DNA of 64,000 bases from Pohlia nutans (Eukaryota; Streptophyta; Bryopsida; Bryales; Mniaceae). Of this stretch, positions 1 through 9,909 are shown in pieces. Position 1 is the stretch's first letter. Each line of letters starts with the position of its first letter. The notes under the pieces are model-generated. The model had not been told where the DNA came from and ran no database searches. It worked only from the letters and a program-made list of their open reading frames with translations. Position numbers and translations under genes: made by a program. Where the stretch lies: contig CM040097.1 in the NCBI GenBank assembly GCA_022496805.1, forward strand, positions 19,582,072-19,646,071, given 5' to 3'.

Positions 1-88
1 AATGCGTGTGTACTCAAAAATGATCCGATTTGGAAACCGTAATGTGCATTGAAATCACATTGGAATGTAATACAATATCAATACAAAG

Positions 89-325
89 TTACAGAGTGTT
101 CTCACCCTTTGCTTCAATTACAGTGTTCATTCTAGCAAGCATATTTGAAATGAGCTTTTGAAATTGTTTTTGAGATACTTGAACCTATACTTGTTGAATG
201 ATTTGTATCATTTCATCTTTATCTTTCATAATCTTTTTGATTCCATGGGCTTGTCTCCAATCATTAAAGTACCTACTACGGTGTATTGGAGCACCATCCT
301 CCATCAATGTGAGTTTAATAGGTTT
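89..325 (-). pseudogene. Tc1-like transposase 3' fragment (left arm)
   Basis: Minus-strand reading gives LTLMEDGAPIHRSRYFNDW and then WRQAHGIKKI, close to the MEDGAPVHRS...WRQAHRLEKL block around the second catalytic Asp of the intact transposase at 44.2 kb. The WPxxSPDLNPIENLW block is missing, so there is an internal deletion. The frame then runs to QIIQQV, an in-frame TAG where the family normally has Trp, then AQVSQ-like sequence and an ending like VIEAKGENTLY before a TAA. This is a broken remnant, not a functional gene. Confidence 0.65.
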
Positions 326-482
326 ATCATGTATAAAATAGAAGCCAATCAATGTATTTTTATAAATGAATTCCACAAAATCAACTAGTGATTGTTTAGT
401 TGGAGGAACATTTGATGACAAGTGAACTTTTGTCAAAACCCGTGAAAGCCCCTATACCATTACAAAAGAAGAAATTACAAAG

Positions 483-606
483 GAGACAGATGAAATGATA
501 CAAATCATCCAACAAGTATAGGCTCAAGTATCTCAAGAACAATTTCAAATGCTCATTTCAAATATGCTTGCTAGAATGCTTTCAAACACTATAATTGAAG
601 CATAGG
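483..606 (+). pseudogene. Tc1-like transposase C-terminal fragment (right arm)
   Basis: Plus-strand reading gives TDEMIQIIQQV, TAG, AQVSQEQFQMLISNMLARM and then IIEA. It is an inverted duplicate of the C-terminal end on the left arm. The premature TAG occupies the same codon in both arms, so it predates the inverted duplication. Confidence 0.6.
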
Positions 607-977
607 GTGAGAGCACTCAATGGTAGATAGGAATATAATATTTTTAACTTGTTGTATGATTTTCACTAATATATGTGTAAATTTGTATTGATATTGTAGT
701 ACACTTCAATGTGATTGCAACGCACTTTACAGTTTCCAAATCAGATCATTTTTGAGTACACACGCATTGTTCAAAGTTTCTGAATTTTTTTCCTACAGAG
801 GGTAATTCGTACGCATATTAGACCTGACTGTATATGAATAGAATGTCACAATTTTTTGGCTGGGACTAAGGACACAGTATTGTCTAGGAAGACTAGAAAC
901 TGCTACTGAAATTAAGTGACCAACCGAAGAAACATTTGCCTCTCCAAGCTCAGCAGGGACATTATAGTCATGCTCGT

Positions 978-1554
978 TTAACCCCTAACTGCCTAAGTGT
1001 CCATTTTTTGGACAATGTACAGATTTCATTCATAATTTCTCATCCGCCATGCATTTTTAGCAGTGTGGTATTTTTATTGTAGATTCTATGGGAAGTTAGC
1101 TTCATGCATATGTGATCTGATTAGAAAGGGGATGATTTGTGAAATTTTTATGCCTCATTTCATGTTGTAGTGATTCACCCAAAATAATGAAGATTTCAGT
1201 GTAAAAGTGCTCTAAAAAAAGTCAACTCATATAATTAAGCAACCAAAAAATCTCCAAAAATCACTACACTTAGAGTATTACATTTCAACCAATCACAAAA
1301 AATTTCATCCGTAGATTGTTAATATCTTATTCGAAATTGAATTACAAAATAATTTTGAATTTCACGTTTCAAATTTTATACAAAATTATTGGTAATAGCA
1401 ATCATAGATCTAACCGTATGGATAGAATCTAAAATTCATAATGTACAACTTTTATTCATATATCAAGTTCAAAATATCCCTCTAAGTTGCATTTTATAAT
1501 GCATCTTTGCAAAACTGCCGAATTTGGAGAGGGATCTAGGCATTTAGGGGTTAA
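978..1554. mobile_element. TTAA-flanked miniature element (578-bp subfamily, copy 1)
   Basis: The left end reads TTAACCCCTAACTGCCTAAG and the right end, reversed, TTAACCCCTAAATGCCTAGA. The TTAA at both outer edges fits a target duplication, and the next bases CCC fit piggyBac-type termini. The interior is AT-rich and has no coding frame. It is homologous along its length to 58715-59292 (same orientation) and to about 30760-31343 (reverse orientation). Confidence 0.7.
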
Positions 1555-1688
1555 ATCAGGGCTTTTTTTCTTTTCATTTTTCATTTTCCCCTAGGGTGGC
1601 TCCAAAAATTTGGTTCAAGCTCCTAGTTCTAGCAAATCTTTCATAATCCTCTTGTAGTTTAGTAGCTAGAACACAAAATCGTGTAGAC

Positions 1689-2254
1689 TTCACAAGTAGT
1701 GAGGTATCGCCGAAAATAAGACAACTGTCACTAGAAATCAATGCAATGAGCTACTGCGCAATTTGACAGCAATATATGGCCTGCTGCATTCAACCTGGTT
1801 TCCATTATGCCATTGACATAGTCTTGATTGTTCACAGTGACATTATTATGCTTCTCTGGAAACGTCAGCAGGAATTCATCAGAACGGACAGAGCTTTTGT
1901 CTGAATTATGTCATGACGACTCAGAGGACAATCATCATATTCTTTTCCTGATTCTTCTGGAACCAAAGCAAATCTGCACTCGGCTTGCTTGCGTCTGCAT
2001 GGTCTTACTGTTGTCTACTGATGACGTAAAGCTCGATCACGAGGAATGAAAAAGTATGCATTTCAGGGTACTGATTGCTGATGAAAATTCTACAGTAACT
2101 AATATATATTTTATTCTCTGTACGACAGCTGCACCTCCCTCATCAACATGCAGGATTGTCAGAGGAAAAGAAAGGAGGGAGCCACATTTCTAATATATAG
2201 TATCGATCTCGAGAGTCTTATTTCCGGCGATACCTCACTACTTGTGAAGTCCCA
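1689..2254. repeat. Element or remnant bounded by ~35-bp inverted repeats
   Basis: GACTTCACAAGTAGTGAGGT near 1689 is repeated in reverse near 2254 (ACCTCACTACTTGTGAAGTC), and the match extends inward through GGCGATACC. The interior and its right flank are related to 8640-9110, where only the right-hand inverted repeat remains recognisable. I see no convincing coding frame, although a 73-codon frame runs from 1828 to 2049. Confidence 0.45.
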
Positions 2255-3480
2255 TGTGGTGCGTGTTCAGTGTCATACGTTTATTGGATTTAAACTGTTG
2301 AACGCTTTTTCCATGAGTGAACGACCCATTCAAGCTTAGCTTGCAGGATCTGGCACCGGTCGGCACAATGATAAGTTGAAAGAAAGATCCACAGTAGATT
2401 GGAATCTCTGAAAAAGCTTCGGTTGCAGTGAAATCATATAATTCGTTACATTGGCCGCAAGCTTGATCCCAAAAGAATTGGCGCACTTTGGAAAGGGCAG
2501 AGCTCGGTTTGAGACAATCATCTGAAATATCGAATCTACACAGTTAATTAGTCCTAGATTTTAGAACCCTTACTAGATACGTTTCATCTGATAGTTTTAA
2601 TCTTCAGTACTTGAACGTTGTATTTTGGCACACTGAAACTCACCAAAATGATTAAGGTTACCATGAGCAAGCATTTTCATATTCGTTAACTAACAGGAAG
2701 AAAATTGGCACTTTTGCAAGACTGTCGAGAACCTCAAATCTATACCAGTTCTAGTTTTTAGAATATGGTCATATTAGTTAATAAGATGATGAGTTTGGAG
2801 AGTCAAAATTTAGCACAAAGCTACGAAAACTCTGAGGTCCCAGAGTAGTGAGAGATTTTGTCCAACGTCTGAAAAATTGTTAGTTTCTTGAGATTTTCCC
2901 ATTATTTTAAAATAGAGCAGTCATATCTAGCTATATCTGGGAAGGAACATAATATCAAAATCCAGATCATATATGCAACACCATGATTCTAGTGTCCTTG
3001 GAAATATCAGGAAATTCCTGCAGACCATGAGGACATGGCTAGTACTCTCCACCGTGACCGGTCACATGATGCATTCCTCACAATCAAAGTGCACATGATG
3101 GAGACTCATTTACTTCTACACAATCCAATCTCCGGTAACTAATTATTTAAATCAATAAGCTACAGACTACCCGACAACGTACCTTGGGTACGCCTTAATA
3201 TATCTCAGTCCATCGATTACAACCGAATGTACGTTGCAATGATACATCATCAAAGAATTACTTACATCGATGAGTACAGATACCGTAACTTTAACTTAGA
3301 CTGAACCCAGGACATCGAAAGTTTGCAAATGGTCACCACATAAGCTGACGATGTTCAAGTGAAGCACATTTAAGTGGAAAAGATATAACTAATATAATCC
3401 CACATAATCAAATCAAACCAGACTAATCATGTGAAAGTCCAGCTGGCACTCTCAGTCCATTGCACTATTTGAACTCGATC
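2255..3480. other. Non-coding stretch, right part of a duplicated segment
   Basis: No coding region is supported here. The part near 3200-3340 (a CAATGATACATCATCAAAGA-like block and ATCGATGAGTACAGATACC) recurs diverged near 9640-9740. Together with the similarity of 1.85-2.33 kb to 8.65-9.1 kb, this points to an old segmental duplication. Confidence 0.45.
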
Positions 3481-3484
3481 TCAA

Positions 3485-3665
3485 GTTCAGATCGATGTAA
3501 TTCCGCTCCTGCAAATTCCTGTCGATCCATCACTGGAAATTAAAATCTCGTCGATCACAGGCTAATCAATAAGTTAAGATCGATTCTCACATGGTAATCC
3601 CGCTCTGGCCTACAAATGTATGTCGATCCATCACTGAATCTCGTCGATCACAGGCTGATCAATAA
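3485..3665. repeat. Two-copy tandem duplication, ~90-100 bp unit
   Basis: Each unit contains CGATCCATCACTG, then CTCGTCGATCACAGGCT and ATCAATAA. The units occupy about 3490-3582 and 3583-3665. Short indels separate the copies. No function is visible. Confidence 0.6.
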
Positions 3666-3814
3666 TGAAAAGAATGGGATTGCTTGAGATTGTTTCACTC
3701 GAAATCATGGTGCTGGTGCTCTTGTCGACAAGGGTTCGAGCGGACTTCTTCTTTGCCAATGTGGTTATCGATTTTCCAAAATATTCATCTACCTCATTGA
3801 TCGTTGTTTCAAAA

Positions 3815-4040
3815 CTACGTTAGACTGCATGTGTTGAAAACTGGCACGTGTCCGGGGCGTGACGGAGTATCCCAGTTGTAAAGATCGATGAGAAGCTGTG
3901 GATTCCCGATGGCTTTTGTGGTTGGAAGGGAGTCACCATTGTTCCCAACTGCACTGGAAAATACTTCGGGGAAGTGCGCGGTGGCCGTGGCGAGCACCAG
4001 GGCTACTGCCACTGAAACGACAGTCTCAACACGGCCATCG
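3815..4040 (-). pseudogene. Orphan N-terminal exon of a SERK-like LRR receptor kinase
   Basis: The minus strand reads VAVALVLATATAHFPEVFSS, then AVGNNGDSLPTTKAIGNPQ, LLIDLYNWDTPSRPGHVPVF and NTC. This looks like a signal peptide followed by the LRR N-terminal cap of SERK-type receptor kinases (a GNxGD-L...K...GNP--L-NWD...P--V-C pattern). There is no in-frame ATG. A plausible ATG at about 4060 is in a different frame and soon meets a stop. The frame stops right after the cap, and no LRR or kinase exons follow. I read it as a decayed fragment. The assignment rests on remembered family pattern only. Confidence 0.45.
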
Positions 4041-4139
4041 CCGTCTGCCCTCGTGTTTCACCCGGCGATGGCTAGCTTCACCCGCCCATTTGTTTACTCA
4101 CGCTTGAAATGCTACTCCCAAATGTGTGGCAGCACTGTC

Positions 4140-5320
4140 TAGATTCATATTTCTATTGTGCTGCATTGATTTTGTCCAAGTGAACGTATATCGATTTTGT
4201 CTATCGTGCTGCATTCTAGCTTGTGGCTGTTGAGCAGATCACATACTATGATACTATATAGTATAATTATGCTCGTACTTGATTTCTCTTGAAAAATGTA
4301 TATCATGAGTGATTCATATAGATAATTAATCCTCTAAAAAAATTTATAGCTGGATAAATCCTGGAGTGGCTTGACCTGCACCTGGCTAATATGTGCTTTC
4401 AAAACCGGATTCAAGCTAGTTTGCTAACTTGTTGGGATATTTGAGGCATGAAAATGCATCAAAAGTTAGGGGAGACTTTGGTGATCATCCCTCCAATATG
4501 CATTCTGTAAATTCGATTACAATACCGATGGAGTTCCTGCACACAAGATGTTCGGGGACATCCTAAGGATTATTATCTGGATGAAAACGAAGCCGGCCTG
4601 CTTGTTTTCATCGACTCATGATATTTGAAAGCGATTCCCCATACGTGTCGAGTCCATGAAATTCCCTTGTAAGGAAGATGAGATAACTAGATAAGGGCAT
4701 AAGGTTAATATTCACAGAGAGGCTAGCTCCGTTTCATTTGTCGGTGTCATTGGAAAGTTTGGAAATTGTGTGAATATATGTCCAGAAATGCTTACACTGA
4801 TATACACGCACTATGTTGTGTACCTACTCAATTTGATCCATCTCGTTCTGTGTATTTATAGACGAAACGGAGAACCTTATGAGTTAAACTGTTAAAGCAA
4901 ACGTGTTTTTGGTGGCATGGTTGGCTTGTTACTTGCATGATTTCAATCGCCAAGGGCATAAAACGACCCAGATTCAAGGGTCGTTGTCAATACTAGGGAG
5001 CTTGAAATAAGAAGCTCCTGGTTTAATACCTACCGCCCCCCAGATGAAGGGATTCGTGTATCCGGGGTGCACTGTACTAGTATACGTAAGTGCACAGAAG
5101 GGGTATTAATTTGAACATTTCCATATGACGTATACGTACAATAAACATATTTAGAGCTCAAAATATTGACATATGCTTACATTAAAAATATATTTAGGAT
5201 GGAATAGAACTGTATACAAAGGTTTCTAAGACATATAACCCCTCGTATACAGGGAGTTTTTAGAGGGGGTCATGAGCGCACGTGATTCTCAAACATAATG
5301 TGGATTGGTCCGGAATGACC
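4140..5320. other. Intergenic, nothing recognised
   Basis: AT-rich sequence on both strands without a supported gene. A short hairpin-like GGGAGCTTGAAATAAGAAGC followed by TCC lies near 5000. No transposon ends were identified. Confidence 0.4.
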
Positions 5321-5325
5321 TTAAA

Positions 5326-5575
5326 CTACCTAGGTGATAGCTAGGAGGCGGGCTCCCCTTATGAGTGCTTAGTAGCACCAAAGAGGGCGGCGGTTCGATT
5401 CCGGTCGGATGCATGTCGTAAGGGCTAATACTTCCGAGCTTGATAGGAACCCCGTGCATGACGGGGATGGCTCCCGGGCCTCATGTTACGGTGGGGCTTT
5501 GCTCTTAGTAGGAAATGATTAGGAGCATTGGGTCTAGTCCAGATATTGTAGGAACATAGGGAACCCTCACAATTT
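5326..5575 (+). mobile_element. Candidate tRNA-derived SINE
   Basis: A GC-richer island carries a perfect Pol III box B, GGTTCGATTCC, at about 5391-5401. A near-consensus box A, TAGCTAGGAGG, lies about 50 bases upstream. No proper acceptor stem or CCA-side pairing is visible, so it is not a functional tRNA. The unrelated tail to about 5575 would be the SINE body. Neither target duplications nor a poly-A tail were confirmed. Confidence 0.45.
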
Positions 5576-5589
5576 GACCCCGGGGCTAA

Positions 5590-5830
5590 ACTTGGGGTGG
5601 GGGTAAAAATGAGGGACTTTTACCCCGGGGCAGTTTTTTTTGGCCCCCATGCAGGTCAAAAGCACCATTGTTTTACCCTGGTAAAGGTTCCGAAAAGGGA
5701 GTCAAAAATTGACCCCCAACTCCCAATCTTCGCTTTTGAAAACAGGGTAAAAGTTCCAAAAATGGGGTAAAAAATGGGGCCAAACCATCCACTTTTTACC
5801 CGGCAAAAATGTTTGGGACCCTTGTGGGAA
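5590..5830. repeat. Cluster of GGGTAAAA / TTTTACCC motifs in both orientations
   Basis: GGGGTAAAA or its reverse TTTTACCC occurs about seven times in roughly 200 bases (near 5602, 5618, 5670, 5690, 5745, 5764 and 5791), mixed with GGGGCC-type runs. This resembles the subterminal repeat clusters at ends of some plant DNA transposons. No second end or target duplication was found. Confidence 0.4.
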
Positions 5831-8395
5831 GAAAAATCCAAAAAAATCACCCGCGGGGGAGTACTGGAAACGTGCTCTCTTCATTCACAGTGTGATGTTT
5901 GTAATCTGTTGTTGTGCAATGAAAATAAAGCATCCATTTGTTTAAAAAAAATAAAAAAATAAAACATAATGTGGATTGCATCCCAGGCGTTTATCACAGT
6001 TGCATCAAAAATCGATGCATTGAACGTGTTAATAAAGTAGATTACATACATTGTTGAACAGACTCTCCCCAAATTTCTCTGTGGAACGCTTTCATTTACA
6101 CTAGAATGATGATATTTCTCGGTAAACTCTTCTCCTTCTGTTATAGCAATTTTCAACTGTAGTTGCATGCGGTGCTAGCTGCCCTTGAAGCTTATTACCG
6201 ACAATCTATGAAGGTGTGAAACGGAAGACATGTTGTATATTGCTAGGTTGAATTGTGCAGAGTGACTCTAATGACCTGTTGTGCAAGATGTTGTTAATGT
6301 AAGTGATTCTGCATTGTGTTGTTGCAATAGGAGGTACACTTGCTAAGAGTCTACTCTTCTGATATTCTAATCTTCTCTTCAGAGATTAGGGGTTGTCAGA
6401 GTGCGAGTATTTGTGTCAGCCTTTGTGCCAGTTTCTACAACAAGCTTTTGAGCAAGGACGTGGCCCTTGTCTCCTTGAAAGACGGTCAACCAACTGTAGA
6501 ATCTTGCAATTTCAATTTGCATGTAGAATGAAATAGTTTTAGTGAGAGTCTCACAATTGTGGACATGGATTACAGGATGCCAACACGTAGAAACTGCGTT
6601 TTGGATTCTCCCCTCGCTCTGACACCCCTGTTCTAATTTTCTCTCTTACTAGAAATGTAGTTGTCAAATGCAAGTTGTTTCTTGTCCCCGCTTTGCCTTG
6701 TCATCACTACTTTTGCCACATACTGTAACATAAATCCAAGTCTACATGATTCATCGTACCTTCTGGCTCATTCTGTGGATACCCAAAGTAGAAAGGCAAT
6801 CAATGAGGTTTCTAATTGATTGCATGGCCCCTTATATCCTCTCTGAGAACTGGACCAGAATGATTTTCTGGTAAATGAGGCGCCATACTTGAAGTCCTTG
6901 CAACACTCATACATATTTGGCAAATTCATCATGCTCTCCCAACCCCGACTTTAATCCCCTCGACGTAAATACAAGCACTATTCATCCATGGGTCCCATTT
7001 TCTGAAATTTCCATTTTGGGCATCCTAGCATTTTTTTCCAACAAATTTTTTTTGCAAATTTGGGACCTATGGCCCCAAAATAATCTAGGAGGACCTCCTT
7101 GGGAATTTTAAACTCTTGGAAGAGGGGGTTATTTTTTAAGATGGGGCCTTATATGCATAAAATACAGGGCAGGTTTTGTCTTCTTGCATTAATGTTGAGG
7201 AGAGATTTAGAGTTAGGATCCTCCCAATAGAGACAAAGCACTTTAGAGCAAGCCCATCAGTAGTCGTTTTTCACTCGCCAAACCATTGTCAATGGAGGGA
7301 CAAAAGAAGTGGTGCACTGTTCAAGATTTTTTTTTATTCTGGTTGCCATTTTTCTATTGGTTAGCCATGCACCATAACATTCTTGGGTTAAAGTATTATT
7401 ACTTATAATGTTGCCCTCTTTAAAAGTGAGGGACATGTGGGGATATGTCAGCAAAGATGTGAGGAATATTTCCCACTCTCCCCACTTTCTGAAAAATGAA
7501 AAACAAAGGGCTACACTCAATGCACTACATGGATGGAAATCACATGATGTATTACAAATCACTGGATGGATGAAAAGACCGAGTGGCTGAATGCTACTAA
7601 ATGTTATGGTCCCATGCAGTGACAAAAGTAGTAGTATGTAATTGGTTGATGCACGTTATTCTAAGCAGGCTTGCTAGTTGTTGGGGAAGTTTTCATTTCC
7701 CACACACCATCTTGCATGTAAACTTGGTGCACAATGAGCAACTGCTGGGCATGCACTTAGGAACTTACATTAATTGTTTGGTGGAATCAATCTTATGCTC
7801 GTGCACATTAATTGTATCACTGTTTGAAATAATTATGTATGTGGCAGATACTTCATTGTGAAGCGTGTTACAGGAAACTCTTAGATTGCACTCCTAGTGA
7901 ATCTGAATACCGTAGTTTAATAGCAGTGGTCAGGCAGACATTAATTCAAAAAATGAAAGTTGAGTTTCTTTTCCAAAAAATGCTGTTTTAGTATGGTGAA
8001 AAAAAAGGAACCTTGAAGAATATTGGTAGTTTTGAAATGAAAAAAAAATCCAAAAAAGATAATAATTTGTCACATGAGTGTTGAACCAGTATTAGAAAAT
8101 GGTGGCAAGCTGAATGAGCACCAAAGTAACTTATCAATTATCATAATAGGGTGGATGTCTGAATGAGCACCAAATACACCACATAATCAACCGTTTTTAC
8201 TACTCTTTTTGTAATTGGAACCCCATGTAAAATCCAAAAATAGCTTGAATGATCTGAATTTAACTTGAAGAGGTGGCATGATCAACGAAGAGCCTTCACA
8301 AAAAGAATTAAATGAAAACAATCCATGTAGCAGTTGGAATTGAATAGTGAGTTACATTCATAAGCCAATTTTAAGCCTCCCCAGACGTTTAGGAG
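5830..8395. other. Intergenic, no gene supported
   Basis: Short frames occur on both strands (for example 122 codons on the minus strand at 7257-7625), but none has recognisable domains or convincing codon use. The stretch ends in CAGACGTTTAGGAGTTAA at 8381-8399. That looks like the right terminus of another TTAA-type element whose left end I could not find. Confidence 0.4.
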
Positions 8396-8625
8396 TTAAC
8401 CCTTAAAGGTCCCTGGAGATATAAGATACGTTGGCGTATATTTGACATTTGTTGTTAATAAAATGGTCCAAATTGTGACCCCAATAGCTCATTAAAACCA
8501 TGTCGACATGAATTTTAACTCCATTATTTGATCTTAAACCCATAGGTGTAGAACGATTTCAAATACACTGAAACACTATTATATAATACTGGTCGGAATG
8601 GGCTCTCTGAACCTTTAAGGGTTAA
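8396..8625. mobile_element. TTAA-flanked miniature element, 230 bp
   Basis: Left end TTAACCCTTAAAGGTCCC, right end reversed TTAACCCTTAAAGGTTCAG. Both outer edges are TTAA. There is no coding capacity. The left TTAA is shared with the apparent right terminus of a neighbouring element. Confidence 0.65.
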
Positions 8626-8639
8626 GCTTCAATCTCTGG

Positions 8640-9110
8640 GTACATCTGAATTCATCAACACAGACAGAGCTTTGTCAAGACAGGACAATCATCATAATGT
8701 CTTCCCGATCCGCGGGTCCAAAGCAAAACTGCACTCTGCATGAGCCTTTATTGTGTCTGGCTTTTGTCTAACTTGGAAGTGCATGATGATGTCCAGCTCT
8801 TCAGGAATGATTCATGAGAACTCCATGGGATTGATTGCCGATCAAAATTTATTCCTACTCTTTCAACGGAACAAAAGCGTCCGGTTGTTTCCAAAAAATA
8901 ATATTAAATGTCCCAAATGCTTTTAAACGTCTGTACAACAGTACCTCCTTCATCATTGTGCAAGAATGTCTTTAGAAAAGGAAGCAGAGAGCCACATTTC
9001 TGTTATTTACCTGTAGTATCTATCTCTTATTTTGGCAATACCTCACAACTTGTGATGTCCCGTTGCGTTTATTGCATTTAAACTGTTTGAACGCTTTTTA
9101 GCTAAAGCAT
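8640..9110. repeat. Diverged second copy of the 1.85-2.33 kb segment
   Basis: Shared blocks include CAGACAGAGCTTT versus CGGACAGAGCTTTTGT, GGACAATCATCATA, AGAGCCACATTTCT versus GGAGCCACATTTCT, and TTATTGCATTTAAACTGTTT versus TTATTGGATTTAAACTGTTG. The order is conserved and the orientation is the same. No coding frame is preserved in both copies. Confidence 0.6.
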
Positions 9111-9255
9111 TTGTGAAAATTATGAATGGATAAAAAAAAAGTGACAAGTTTCATGTTGAAATGTACATCATGTTTTTACGGAAAGGTGGCAGCATAACAA
9201 TTCAGGGGTCCGAGCACTTGAATGTCACAATTTTATCTCTCTGAAACTTGCCATT

Positions 9256-9591
9256 TTAACCCCTAAACGTCCCAGCGTCCAGAAACTGGATCACGAACGG
9301 ATTCAAAACCTTGTAACTTTCTCATACAATCTCGGATGACTTTCATCCAAGTCACCTTTGCAAGCTTATTAAATTCTCTACAATTCTCTACCAAGTCGAA
9401 TAAATCTCTCGTGATGGGAAGATGTTGATAATATTGGAGAGGCCTCCAAATACATGTCAAATTTGTTGGGTAGATTTCATGCATGCAATGGTCCTCTTAT
9501 GTACACCTACTGTACATATGAGTCATGCTAATATCTATTTTTGAGGCTAGCATCTACTTGTGTTTAAAGGATCGGTACGTTTAGGGGTTAA
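9256..9591. mobile_element. TTAA-flanked miniature element, 336 bp
   Basis: Left end TTAACCCCTAAACGTCCCAG, right end reversed TTAACCCCTAAACGTACCG. TTAA flanks both sides. The left end is almost identical to that of 58715-59292 (TTAACCCCTAAACGTCAGAG), so it is likely a shorter, internally deleted relative. Confidence 0.7.
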
Positions 9592-9909
9592 TGAATGACT
9601 GTATCCAGTCTAAGGCAATGAGCGGATCGATCGATTGCAACTGAATGATTATGTATGTAATGATACATCATCGAAAAATTTCTTGGAATCAGAAGTGTGT
9701 CAATGAGTACAGATACCTTTACAAAGTTTGGGATGCAACTCAACCTACACCGAAGCTTTGCATCGGACCACCTCCTCAAAGGTGGATTCAATGAATAAAT
9801 GGCTATTTGACTAGTGATGGATCCACAATAAAGTGGAAAAGAATGCATTCATCTAATATCTACATAATGAAACGAGAGAACCCATGAGCATTATTTGTTT
9901 GAAATGGTT

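Larger units (their letters stand above)
1..830. mobile_element. Fold-back Tc1-like element, left tip outside window
   Basis: Bases 1-200 and about 483-770 are inverted copies of each other. The shared outer part begins with AATGCGTGTGTACTCAAAAA on the left and recurs reversed near 745-770. The right copy continues to 830, ending in ACCTGACTG followed by TA, so the tip would read CAGTCAGGT, as expected for a Tc1/mariner end at a TA target. The matching left tip lies before base 1. Both arms carry the 3' end of a Tc1-type transposase gene in opposite orientations, so the element looks like a palindromic, non-autonomous derivative. Confidence 0.7.

Noticed and set aside
978..1000. Interstitial telomere repeats, because CCCTAAA-like strings recur
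   Set aside because: The strings occur once per element end, always next to TTAA and in inverted pairs, not as tandem heptamers.
5391..5425. A functional tRNA gene at the box B sequence
   Set aside because: No acceptor stem or anticodon arm could be formed; interpreted as a tRNA-derived SINE instead.
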